This document shows, in pieces, positions 1 through 11,454 of a stretch of DNA of 64,000 nucleotides. A model generated the notes under the pieces. The model did not search any database. It was not told the DNA's origin and saw only the letters and a list, made by a program, of their open reading frames with translations. Every line of letters starts with the position of its first letter. Position 1 is the first letter of the stretch. This DNA comes from Torreya grandis. Its lineage: Eukaryota; Streptophyta; Pinopsida; Cupressales; Taxaceae. The stretch lies in assembly GCA_037957365.1 (NCBI GenBank), contig JARHVA010003186.1, forward strand, positions 702,501 through 766,500, read 5' to 3'. Both the position numbers and the translations under genes were made by a program.

Positions 1-403
1 CAGGTACATAATGAATTTGTGCTAGATTGTATGTCCTAACATGATGATTTAGGTTGTATGATCTTCCTCACATAAATGGTAAGTACTCTTATCCATAATT
101 TTATTACATAGTATATTTTATGATCTTTCATTAAATTTCACTTAATTCTCATCCTTTGTCTACAGGTTGCATAGAGTCTCGATTGGCTTTGTTCCACCAC
201 TAAGGTAAGTAACGTAGGTATTTATAACTCCTATTTCCCTTTCTTATGCCACTAATATATAACACACCTTCATAAATTCATGAAAATTCATCATCCTAAG
301 AGGTAAATATGTATGTAACTAAAATTTACATGGTGCAACATTCCTAGTATGATGTCCAATGACGATGTAGAGATCTCCTAGTTTACACTCAAAGGGGGTT
401 ATC
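1..403 (+). mobile_element. 3' internal end of a D-family LTR element (fragment)
   Basis: This stretch aligns by eye, in inverted orientation, with the sequence just inside the 3' LTR of element D (about 34532-34800). Both share a block reading roughly AGGT.GTA...ATGGTAAGTA and end in a G-run. The purine run near 391-403 corresponds to D's polypurine tract. No coding frame is recognisable. I infer a plus-oriented relative of D whose body lies left of the window. The alignment is gapped and diverged, so the call is moderate. Confidence 0.45.
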
Positions 404-760
404 TCTAAAACTCTAATCCTTTTCCCTTCTTATTTATATATTATACCCCTAAATCCCAAATTTTTTTTGGATTTTATGGTCTCTTTTATCCTATTTTAAA
501 AACATTTTATAGGAGATGAAACCACTCTACAGGTGATAAAACCGTTGTGGTTTATTATAGAATTTCCCCTAAGGTGATAGAACCACCATGATGAAAATGT
601 CACTGATAGGTTAGTTCGAGCATACCATTTATAGGTTATATACTTTTGATCAATGGTTATATCACTAGGATCAATGGTTGCATAACCACCCTTGTAAATA
701 GGGGTAGTTCTCTCACCTTTGGCCCGTGTTCCAAATTTAGCCTCCAAAACTCAAGATTTC
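404..760 (+). repeat. Probable 3' LTR start of a D-family element
   Basis: The sequence follows the purine run at 391-403 and shares with D's LTR (34200-34531, opposite strand) a cluster of short motifs such as aaccacc, ggtgat and catgatg, repeated several times. The LTR terminus appears mutated (TC instead of TG). I could not fix the right-hand end. The short minus-strand ORF at 496-747 lies inside this repeat and has no recognisable protein motif. Confidence 0.35.
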
Positions 761-2195
761 ATGTGTTTTATATGATTCTTGTTTAATTTATTGTTCTTTT
801 CACCTTGATTTAGCCTTCATGTTGGTACAACACACTCCCTCTTATATTTTTAATTATTTTTTAATCTCTCTTAAGTCCTACTTCCATTTCAACTTAGTCA
901 AAATCCTCCTAGTACCTTTTATTTCTCTTCTACAAGTATTCCATTATTAGATCAATTTTTATATTCAAAAAATTGCATTAGAGGTTTAATTTTTGGATCT
1001 TTCTATAGCCACATCTTTTTTACCATTATTTTGAGCTTGCCTTTGATCATTTTCATGTTAGACTACATAACTTCAAGTAGCGAGGTCATTGAATTTATAA
1101 TTAGATCTTTGTATTCAGTGCACTAACCAACCAAAGTCAGTTGTTATTTTTGTTTAGAGTTATGTTCCTCTCATTTATCCATTTAATACTACTATTTTAT
1201 CATTTTACTTGGTTAAATACTTCTTAAAATCATTATTTTTAATGGATGAGCTAGCATGTTAAGTACCATAGCACAAGTACATCTCTTGCTTCCAATTGGT
1301 TTATATCTTGATCAGGTTGGGGGTTTCTAGTTTTAGTTTATTTTAGTTATTTAGTAGATTATAATATATTAATTTCCTTTATTTAATTATATTAGATCTA
1401 TATTTTGAAGTGGTAAATAAATATGAAAAATAATTCTTCTCTCTTCCCATCTTTACACTAAAAATATTAGTTAATTTATTTACTATTTTTAGTCATACAG
1501 TAGATTATTTCAAATCATATAGATTTGAATTCAAACCCTGAGTATATATTAGAAAATAAACAAGCACACTAACAAGTAGAAAACTATATCCAAACCTAGG
1601 AGAGTAAAATTTAGTATCTTGGTATTGATTTTCCTTGTTTGAATAAATTAAAAACTCTATTTAAGTTTATTAAATCATAAAATCAGAACTTAGACATTTA
1701 CTTTCATTCCATATAAATCATGTAAACATAGTGTTTACTCACCTAGAAACACCAAAAACAAGTTCTAGTTTACATAGGAATATTTAGATATTTAGTAGTA
1801 TTTCTACTTAGAGTATAGGTATAGTTTTTTATTCATTTTCATGTTATAAAATCTCAATTTTCATGATATAATAATTCATCTATAATCTTAAAACATAAAA
1901 ACAATTTTAGGTAGTTTGCATTATTAGTCTAGATTTTGCTTCTTTGTATTTCATGCATTAAAAAATGAAAATAAAATTACAAAAAAAAGAAGTATTCTTT
2001 CATTTATTTATATCTATTCATTGTTATTTAATTTTAGTAAGTTGTTTATTTTATTATTAGTCAAAACATTACCAAAAACTAAAAATAAATCAACAACCAA
2101 AGCCTTGTACCAATGAGCATGAGCATTCTTAAAACCTTGATTCTAATAGTATAAGTCTACCCACATATCAACTTTAGAAAAATATCTTACAGCTA
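761..2195. other. AT-rich stretch without recognisable gene
   Basis: I see no domain motif, RNA gene or defined repeat edge. By position it should contain the rest of the D-family LTR and, on its right side, the 3' part of relic E that was displaced when element 1 inserted at 2200/2201. Neither boundary is visible. Confidence 0.4.
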
Positions 2196-2200
2196 TATAT
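2196..2200. repeat. Target-site duplication of element 1 (left copy)
   Basis: TATAT directly precedes the 5' LTR and is repeated exactly at 16251-16255 after the 3' LTR. A 5-bp duplication is the normal gypsy integration footprint. Confidence 0.75.
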
Positions 2201-3059
2201 TTTTAGTGAAGGAATATGTAAATTAACTACTCACATCTATGAATGTGCCATGTGGATAGGGATCATGGTTTATTTTTGGTTATCGGATATCCTACAAGAT
2301 TGTTACAAAGATATTCTATTTTTAGTTGCGATCATGTACATGGAATATTTAGCACTAGAATACAAGTTGACATACCTCTATGCTAAGTATAGCCTTCATG
2401 GTTATAATAATATAGTTTTTAGGATTATATATTCCTATGAATTATAGTATAATGGGTTAGACAGTGTTAGATAGTGTTGGATAATTTTGTGTAATATTGT
2501 ATTTAGGACTTTTGAGTAAATCTTAGGATATTTGGAATGAAAGTGTAATGAGTGTTTCATGATATGAATATTGTAAGTAGATTTATTATTTGATGGTTAG
2601 TATAATAGCTATGTGCTTATTATGTGAAATATATATTTTGAGTAATGATATGTGTTATAAGACTATCTCTTATAAAATTGGTTTTGTCTTCTAATTGATA
2701 TTATCTGCACATTGTGAAGTTGGGTGATATTGCATAATAACCTCATGAATTAATAATCCTCAATTGTAAAAATTTGTAAATCACTTTCATCTATTTGAAA
2801 TCTTATTATATTAATGAGTAATAAAAAGTTATTTTCTCTACAAGTTTGACAACTATGTCATCATATATGAGTTTTACCATTAAAAATTTGTCAAAGTATA
2901 TAGTCATAAGATTACTCAAGATTATATAAACCTCTATGATCTTAGGATAGAAACTAAATATCAAATAATTATTTTCCTTTCCCACAAGCTCTTCCTCAAA
3001 TCATAATATTTATCCATATAATTAGCATATCATGGTATAACTAGGAACCTCTACTAACA
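2201..3059 (+). repeat. 5' LTR of element 1
   Basis: This 859-bp LTR aligns with 15417-16250. Shared landmarks are the runs near 2250 (gtgcca.gtgga.a.ggat), the block around 2390-2470 (agccttcatggtta, gttagacagtgttag) and the end ctaaca. The start has decayed from TGTTAG (kept in the 3' copy) to TTTTAG. The intact copy has 6-bp inverted ends TGTTAG/CTAACA. Confidence 0.85.
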
Positions 3060-3060
3060 A

Positions 3061-3073
3061 TGGTGCGATGAGC
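3061..3073 (+). other. Primer-binding site of element 1
   Basis: TGGTGCGATGAGC begins one base after the 5' LTR, followed by ATAGAAC. It resembles the plant initiator-Met PBS (TGGTATCAGAGC) with a small insertion and mismatches. The position fits; the tRNA identity is inferred. Confidence 0.5.
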
Positions 3074-3327
3074 ATAGAACTCACTGTTGAGGATATGATA
3101 AGGTGGTTGCCTAGTTGAAGAGATGTATAATGCTAGATAGATCAAAAAATAGCTAAGTTTTCATAGAAGGAATCTTAGAGAATAGGGTGTTTTGAATAAT
3201 AGATTGTGCAGGAACATATTTATGTGGAAATTTATGAGATATTATGGTGTGAATTACTTAGATTGCTACTTCACGATTGGCTCATCTAAAACATCATTTT
3301 TTTAGATCTTGTGTGACTTCTAACATT

Positions 3328-3747
3328 ATGTGGTCTGAAGAGAAGATCAAACAACTTTAGGCCTTAGACACCAATTGGACCTATGTGATATATCACTAGG
3401 TGGATTCTACCATTGACCGGTATATCATAGAGTTGTCAATACAAGGCTACATAGCATTTGAAGTGGTAAAGGATCTATTTATGAGATGGATAAGAGTAAA
3501 ATTCTTACAGTGACTTCCTATTCTCATTAAGATGTTATATGTGGAGAAAATGATGATACCTATTCATTTCCATATGGAATAGTTGATTCGAGCATCATGG
3601 GGGTGTGTGAGAGATAACAAAGAATGAATAAAATATGATAAGATGGAGTTTAAACTTAAGTCTAGCATGGATAATCTAAAGGAAAAGGACCAAAAAAAAG
3701 AATTTGGAGATAGAAAGAGAGTTATGATAATAAGGGAGATGAAATAA
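3328..3747 (+). pseudogene. ORF upstream of gag in element 1 (unknown protein)
   Basis: From the ATG at 3328 one frame runs 139 codons to TAA at 3745. It is interrupted by five stops, all TAG or TGA, with no frameshift. The C-terminal third is strongly charged (Lys/Glu-rich around 3640-3745). Position between PBS and gag matches the ORF1 that Ogre-type elements carry, whose role is unknown. I recognise no domain. The evidence for coding is the long undisrupted frame with stops of C-to-T type. Confidence 0.5.
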
Positions 3748-4379
3748 ATAGAGTGCATTTCAAGAAGATGTGAATAAGAGGAAGACTAGTAGTATTGATG
3801 ATTTGTATGAAAGGAGATGATAATGAGAAGTGTACATTGAAGAGAGAGAGTGAGGATCCTAGGAAAATTAAAGATAGAACATGAAGAAGTGATGAGGATT
3901 TATCATAGATTAAAGAAGGTAGTAGTATATAATTAGAACATATGGGTAAAAGTTCATAATTTCCAAGAAGGCTATTCTAGAAAGAAAATCAAGGATTACC
4001 TTATAGTCATATACATAGTAGAGGTTCAATTTTTGATAGATACATATTTGGAGGTAAGGATCATTTCCCAAGGGGGCACACATTCCTTGAACCCATTTTT
4101 TTCAAAATCATAGTAATTCCTACATAGCTTTAGATGATGACACATAATAAGGACCAATTATAGAAGAAGTACACAAAAAAACCCTATAAGTACAAAAGGC
4201 TGCATATTGTGAAGTTACATAGAGTTTCTTAGATTAACAAAAGAAGAACATAGAAACATTGCTTTCTATAGAGATAAATCCTATCTAAAACTAACACATC
4301 CATAAAACCAGAGGAGACATCATGACCACCACAAGATTAAGAGGGCACCCCAAAGTACATAGAAGTCCCTAAAACTACA
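3748..4379 (+). other. Leader between upstream ORF and gag
   Basis: Purine-rich, stop-dense sequence inside element 1. No motif is recognised; it may include the eroded N-terminus of gag. Confidence 0.35.
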
Positions 4380-6240
4380 ACCATCCCTGACACTGGTTGT
4401 AACAAAATCAACTTTGTTACCTATAGGAAACCCCACTATGGTATCTCAATTGGGAGTAATAACTAACCTAGATCTCTATAATGGGTCTATAGACCTAGAA
4501 CAGTACCTACTCACCTACACTTGAAATGGCAAGCTAAAGGAATCACAAATAGAGTGGTGATGAAGTGTGATTTGATTGGAGCATTGGATGGAAGAGTATT
4601 ATAATTTATATTTCATAAAGGTGTTGACTAATCTAAATTATAAGAAGTCAAAACAATGTTAATCACCAAATTTAAAGCCCAAAAATGCTCTAGTCAGACC
4701 ATACAAGATCTCAAGGAAATTAGGCAAGGAGCCAAAGAGACTATTTTTGAATATGATCATAGATTTTTAGACATAATGAACAAAGTTGAGTTTTTTATGG
4801 TAGACAAGGACAAGGATGATTGGTTTGTAGAGGGACTAAAACTAAGGTTAATGTTTGTTATTTCATAAACTTAGTTTTCTACTAAATCAAATATTAGAAT
4901 AGTTGCAATCTGAGTGGAGCATATTGAAGATTATGAGGTAGCTTCATATCCTAGTTCATAGATAGAGAACAGCCTACAACTCATCATAAAAAATTATAAC
5001 AAAAACAAGAAGCAACATAGAGACCTCAATCAAATCTTTAGTGTATAAAGTGTGGTAAAGAAGGGTACCATAGGAATGAATGCCCAAGAATAAAAACTAA
5101 GTTCTATGATATATGTTATGTAGTAGGACATGCAACATCTCAATATCATCTACTACAATAAAATGTAAATAACTCATAAATTTTGTGTTACAACTTCTAT
5201 AAAGCCAATAACTATGATGAGAAGAACTATCAAGCATTACAAGAATTGAGAGAAGATGTTACCAAAAATTTATTTGTAGTATTTATGTATAAATTTAATA
5301 AAACAATGTAGGCTATCATCACACCTAAAGTAAATAGGTCTAGCACTAATCTAGTAGTTATACCTTAGGCACCAATGGTACCAGCATATCAACCTATAAA
5401 TGTACCTACCTAGAATCCACCTATTCAAAACTAAAAATCCCCTACACAAACATGGAATTTTGTGGTCCCATAACCAATGTAGTCTAACTATGACCTATAA
5501 CTAACTCAAGCTCAATATGGTAGATATGGGGGAAACCAATAAATACAATGATGGAACCCTTAATAAAAATTTATGAACTATGGACCAAAACAATTTGGTA
5601 ACTAGCTTTTCCAATCAAATAAAGGAGGATATTGTGGAAGAATGAGGGGAGGTTATTGAGGAGTACCATAAGGAGGTAGAAGAAATGGACCTCGATCCCT
5701 AATTCAATGTTATCTATGTAATGAATTCAACCATGTACAGAATAATTGCCCTATGAATCTGTAGTGTCAATCCTACTACACCTATTGTAGGGTTTCTGAA
5801 TAAAATGATACAAAAGACTATTTAGTGTTGGCAAAGTAGCATAAGGACAAGGTTGTAATAAATGTAAATATTCTAGCTAAATAGCCCTAAGAGGATCCAT
5901 TCTTACAAGCCATCACTCAACAACAACATGTAGATTGGGGATTACCCCCTTTGAAATTACTAGAAGACCGTGAGATCAAGAAATCACAACCTAAAAATTA
6001 TCTAGAAACTATCATAGAAAAAGGGTTAATGCATGAATTATTGTAGATTTTGAAAATAATTCATCAATAAGAGACTGCTGAATATGATGTTGCAGCCATA
6101 GATGTGCAAATGTATGGGTAGATAGTGTGCATCATTTTGATAATATGGTGTTGTCACTAACTTTATAAACTTGATGAATCTCCTTAATACACTATAAAAT
6201 GAGGATATATCATAGAGTATCAACAATTTACTCCATAATC
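4380..6240 (+). pseudogene. gag: gag pseudogene of element 1
   Basis: Gag forms the particle and packages element RNA. The frame at 4656-4868 matches the retrotransposon gag family (ETIFEYDHRF followed by a WFVEGL motif). Two CX2CX4HX4C zinc knuckles are visible at 5042-5083 (CIKCGKEGYHRNEC) and 5708-5749 (CYLCNEFNHVQNNC), with a degenerate third near 5107-5160. Between the knuckles lies a Gln/Asn/Pro/Gly-rich linker in which 13 codons between 5366 and 5707 are stops without loss of frame. Protease follows downstream. Confidence 0.85.
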
Positions 6241-6329
6241 TACTAGAGTGTGCACATAAGGGACAACAATGAGTGTATTATATGATATGGTATGCAAAAA
6301 CCAAAAAACCTATGAGATGTTGATTCAAG

Positions 6330-6650
6330 GATGGACATTGAAATAGCAGGGTATGAGGTACCCAATACAGTGTTCAATTTTGGTAGTGCTATTAATATGA
6401 TCCCTCATTTAACATGGGTTGTTAATGGCTGACCTACACTAATTTATATCCTAGTTATACTAAGTCTTGAAAATTATGGGTGCATTGAACCAATTGGTTG
6501 ATTGGAAGACATGGAGATCAAATTTGTATAATTGAGATTGCATGGTGACTTTAAAGCCATAGATATGAAGATCAATGAGATACATTACCTTATGATTATT
6601 ATAAAAAATGGGCTTATGATGTTCAAATGACCATTAATAAAGTAAAGAAC
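6330..6650 (+). pseudogene. Aspartic protease domain of element 1
   Basis: The retroviral-type aspartic protease processes Gag-Pol. In frame at 6361-6420 the active-site region reads VFNFGSAINMIP, the family form of the catalytic loop followed by a hydrophobic strand. The catalytic Asp is Asn (codon AAT at 6376-6378), so the copy is dead. Downstream frames are scrambled. Confidence 0.72.
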
Positions 6651-6679
6651 TAGTTGTAATCTCATTAGGGAGACAAGAT

Positions 6680-8200
6680 TTTAGTGATTCCTTTAAGTAA
6701 AGATGGACAAAAAACATATTATATTCTTATAGATCCATATTCTCCCTATGTCTATAGTGAGAATAGTTGGATGAACATGAATGTTGAAGATAGGTGATAG
6801 GCCTTACAAGCCACTAAATGTGACTTCCTCTATAATTACATAAGCCTATCCAATGTACCATTATGGTTAAAGGAGTTACCTCTCAATTCTTTGTTACCAC
6901 GTGTGGATATTCCACCATTATTGGTAGATGATGAATGTTTTATGTCCATAAGGTCACCAACTCAGTCAAACATATATTTTTTATATCAATCTAGTCAAAT
7001 AGATTAAGATTACATAAAAATAACAAGAGAAGGCATTCTAACTTAGGTTATAGACTCTTTGGTAAATGGAGTTTTTGAAACTCACATTCTCAATTGGATG
7101 AAGGGTGACCATGAGGTATGACCTCTACACATGGTTTTTACAATAGAATGCCAACTACCCCACTACTTTACCACCAAACATGTTGGTCAATTTATTCTAT
7201 AATTCTAACAATATTTTCCTAACATCGACCAGAGAGTTAGGGATCTCACATATGCATTGATGGGGATTACTACAAACTAGTTTTTTTTACATAAGGAGGC
7301 ACTTATGCAATGGGATGAAGCCTACAAAATCCTTCTAGCTCAATTCCAATTACCAGAAGGAATAAGGAAGGACTAGCTAATATTTCATGAAGGAGATTTC
7401 ACTAAGCTTCATATTTATTGATGTGTTGAGGTTTGGACTACATAGGCTCTTTCTCTAAATTATTGGTTGCATATATTCCATTACACTTTGGGTACTTTTC
7501 CTACTGCTTGGTATATCCATTAGGAGTTCATAAGGGAGACAAGAAATTGAGCATAGGTTCAAGGTGATTTTATTTAGACCTCTATTTTTAAAGATGATAA
7601 CCCTCTGACACATAAGGCATTATATATTATATATGTTTTTCTATGCTATGGGAGGATTGAATACTTATATGGATTAATTGATTCGTCATCCTCCCATGAT
7701 GTAGCCTACGATTTGAATAAAGCTTTGCAGGCCTATAAATCAGAGAAGGACACGATAAAGGTCTCTATTCAACCATGTCATAGAATACAACATAAAGATG
7801 AGGACAATAGATTTAGCTAAAGATGATGATATGGTTCTCATAGAAATATCTAAACCAAAATGGAAATTTTTGAGATAATTCTAGGTCCACTCACAAAATC
7901 ATCTAAAGAAAAAAGGTTATAGCATCTTAACATTTTAGAATTTGAAGCCAAATGGATACTGCATGATTCCATTCTTGAGGAAGAACATATTATTTACCAT
8001 GAACCCTTAAAGGATCACATTGAGAACATTAAAATTGATGATGTTCTAAAATTAGCACATGTTCATGATTATTGGTCATAATAAGACATATCTGAAGTAT
8101 TATAGCTTCTACAGTATTATCACGATGTCTTCTTGACCAAGTTCACTAAATTCAAGAGTGTGGACCCATCTCTGAGGGAGATGTGCATTGAACTAAAGGA
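6680..8200 (+). pseudogene. Protease-RT linker of element 1, conserved in element 2
   Basis: Protease and RT are separated by about 1.6 kb that still reads as protein. Pieces near 6960-7200 (SPTQSNIYFLYQ; ILNWMKGDHEV) have clear counterparts in element 2 (SPTKSELYLLYN; HILDWVRGDHEI at about 59300-59500 minus). A segment near 7270-7400 (MQWDEAYKILLAQFQLPE) also matches. Conservation between two diverged elements shows that this was translated, not an intron. I do not know its function. Confidence 0.6.
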
Positions 8201-8289
8201 GTGCACATGAATAATTAAGAAAAGGCTATGCCATTTAAACCCAAACATGAAGATAAAGGTCAAACCTAAACTACACTGCATACAGCAGG

Positions 8290-8900
8290 TCAAAATTATT
8301 TTTCCTATGTAGAAATCTAGTATTATGGTGGTTTAACCAAAAAATACTAGTGAGATAAGATTTTTTGGTGACTATCATATTTAAATTATGCTTACATTAA
8401 TGACCCTTTATTTATCTCATTTATGGATGAAGTTTTGGAAGCAGTCATAGGCCATGACGTGTATTCCTTTACTGATGGTTTTAGTGGGTACCATCAGATT
8501 CCAATCATAGAAGAAGATAAATCCAAGATGACCTTTGTAATAGAATGGGTTATTTTGCATATAAGGTAATGTCATTTTGACTTTAAAATGTACCTATAAT
8601 TTTCTCAAGGATTATTGTAATTACATTTAAGGATTTCATCCATGATTTCTTAGAAGTCTATTTAGATGATTGGGTAGTCTTCTCATTATTTTAGAATCAC
8701 TTGTCCAAACTAAGATTGAATTTAGACAGATGCAGAGTGCTACAGATAGTGATCTATTTTAAAAAGTGCTTATTTTTTACACCCTTTGGGGTTTTTTTAG
8801 GTCATGTAGTATGTATTAAAATTATCTTGGTGGATCTAGCCAAGATCATAGTAATTATGGGAATGCCACCACCCACAAGTGTGATAGAGGTGTGATCCTT
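8290..8900 (+). pseudogene. pol: Reverse transcriptase domain of element 1
   Basis: RT copies the element RNA into DNA. Visible motifs are VYSFTDGFSGYHQI (8459-8500; first catalytic Asp) and the YLDD box at 8659-8670 followed by WVVFS. The frame at 8701-8895 gives the thumb region (KKCLFFTPFGVFLGHVV and MPPPTSVIEV). Several stops and at least two frameshifts break the frame. The motifs are of Ty3/gypsy type. Confidence 0.9.
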
Positions 8901-9500
8901 CCTTTAACATATAAGATATTATAGAAAGTTTATTAAGGGGTATGTTTCAATATCTACCTCTTTAAATAAATTAAGGATACATGGTTCATCTAGACAAATG
9001 AATTCAAGGTGACATTCATTAATTAAATTAAATATTGGTAACTACACCAATATTGATTTTTTTGGATTAGAGTAAGTCCTTCCACATACATGTGGATGCA
9101 TCAGGGATCACCGTTAGCATTGTTTTGGCATATCCAAGAGAAGGTGGTTTGGATCACCCCATTCATTTTTAATTTGGAAGCTATTTATAGCTAAAAATAA
9201 TTACACTACCACTGATCATGAAGCCCTTGCAATAGTATTTGCACTACAAAAAATTTGTTATTACTTACTAGCTACACTATTTGAGTTGTTCACCGATCAT
9301 CATACCCTATGTTACTTGGTAAATCAACCTTTGTTGGGAGGTCAGATATCTTAATGGTTAATGATTTTTTAGGAGTTTTAATTTTATATTAATGTCTAAC
9401 CTAGTTGATATAATGTTGGATCAAACCATTTGAGTTTACTCTAAAATGGTGAAGAGCCTAAGGAAATTATTGATGAATCACCTCATGCACATTTATTCTA
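8901..9500 (+). pseudogene. pol: RNase H domain of element 1
   Basis: RNase H removes the RNA template. It follows RT in the gypsy order. At about 9200-9330 the frame reads NNYTTTDHEALAIVFALQK and then LFELFTDHHTL, the usual conserved Glu-containing helix and Asp strand. The N-terminal DAS-like strand is eroded around 9080-9110. Confidence 0.78.
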
Positions 9501-9594
9501 GGTGTCTATGATTCTTGAACAATTAGAAGAGATCACACATTTTTTAAAATAGGGGGCATTTCCAAAACACTACATAGATTGAGAAAATATGTAG

Positions 9595-10330
9595 TTGATT
9601 GCTAAGGCCCTTCCTTTTAGTGTCATTAGAGGATTATGGTACTATCTAGGTAAGGATGAAGTATTGTATAAAGTTACACTTAAGCATGAACAACCTCAAA
9701 TACCTGAAGAATCCCATCAAGGCATCACTGGAGGTCACTTTATTGGGGATTCTATAGCAAGAAAATTTTTTAAAAGTGGCCTATGGTGGCCTTAATTATT
9801 TTAGGATGTGCACCAAATTACATAATAGTGTGATGTCTATCAAAGGATGGGAAAGCCAAACCATCGAGATGAAATGTCATTCTAGCCAATGTTTGCATAG
9901 TATCCCTTTAAAAAATATGGGATTGATTTTGTTTGACCTATCAATCCACCTAATAAATATATTTATACACATTATATAATCATTATGACTGACTATTTTA
10001 CCAAGTGGGTTGAAGCTACTATAACAACTAGTTGTAGTGCAAAGGATACAACAAAGTTCTTATATGAGAATGTAATCATCAGGTTTGGGTGTCTAATCAA
10101 GTTGGTAAGTGATATAGGTATGCACTTTATAAATAAAACCATAGAAACACTTACTAAAGAATTCCTCATATCATATCATAAAATTACATCTATCAACCTC
10201 AAGTGAATGGTCAAGCGGAGGTTGCAAACAATATCTTAAGTAAAAAGCTTATAAAAGTCTATGATGTTCAATGATATGACTAGGAGGATAGAGTTCTTAC
10301 CATCTTATGGGAATATCACACACATTAAAA
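9595..10330 (+). pseudogene. pol: Integrase of element 1
   Basis: Integrase inserts the cDNA. The zinc-binding N-terminus is seen in GITGGHF (9720-9745) with WWP following. The core begins near 9913, with first Asp at 9925-9927 (GIDFV). MTDYFTKWVEA follows at 9985. The second Asp is at 10111-10113 (SDIGMHF) and the Glu at 10218-10220 (NGQAE). The spacing between the last two is 107 nt instead of 108, so a one-base deletion lies inside the D-35-E segment. Stops occur elsewhere. Confidence 0.88.
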
Positions 10331-11454
10331 ACATGCCTCAAGGTTTACCCCCTTTTAACGGGTCTATGGTCTATAAGTAGTAATGCGCTTAGAGTATGTT
10401 GTACCCAGCATATAGATCACAATCATTATGCTTATGGGAGACCAAGAATCTTTAGGGAATAGGCTATTAACCTAAACATAATGGATGAAGACTAACATAG
10501 AGTAGCCTAAAAATAAGAAATAAATAAGCATAGATATAAATCTTGGCATGATAATAATCTATGCACTAAATCATTTCTGATAGATTAGTCCATCTTACTA
10601 TATGATAGCCAGTTTTGAGCTTTTATAAGAAAACTGAACATCCATTAAAAGGGACTATATATTATTCATACATTATCTCAACTAAGAATAGTGGTCCTAC
10701 AGGATTTATAAGATACCATTTTGCCTAGAAAGGTGAATGGTGCTAGGCTCAAACCCAATCTATAATGAGTTATGTACCCAAAAAAGAATAGGTCCTCATT
10801 CACACCATTTTAGCATAGGATTCATTTTCATTTATGATGAGTGGATTGGGTTTGGTTTTTGTTATGATCTATGTGTAGTTCAAAAGTTTGTGTAAATAAA
10901 TTGGCTCTAGTGAGCCTCAATTAGGAGGCATTGTGCATATTTGGGAGGAAATAATCTATACCATGGGTAAAATAGGTGCTAAGGTAAGATAATTAAGTTC
11001 AAAAAAGATATGTACAACAAAAATATTAATGATGGCTAATGGCTAACATATGGGTGTTAATACCCATGCATGTGAAATAGGTAACATAAACTCTAATTCA
11101 TTCTCATGATCCACATCAAAAAAAGGAATAATTAATTCTCAAATTTAGTGGGTCAAATCACTCTACCTAACCACCATAAAAAGATGTTAGACTGGAAAAA
11201 AGTGTGTTAGCTAGTCAATTCTAATATTTTGTTACTAATGTTTATAAAAATAAGATCTTGAGATAATCTTAGTACATGTAAATCTAAAGAATATCACCTG
11301 GTGTGAAAAATCTCTATATATAGCCATGTTGTTAATTAAATCATAGTTTCATAATTAGTTATTTTTAAGAAAATTGGTGAGCCTCCCTCCAAATCTCTTT
11401 ACACCAATCCATAATCCTATATTCAACCATTTTCACCTAAATATAAGTATATTC
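10331..11454 (+). other. Spacer between integrase and the extra ORF of element 1
   Basis: The first ~500 bases probably contain the eroded integrase C-terminus. After that I see only stop-dense AT-rich sequence without motif. Confidence 0.4.

Noticed and set aside
4656..4868. Annotating the 70-codon open frame as an intact gene
   Set aside because: It is only an undamaged piece of element 1 gag; stops occur on both sides within the same domain.
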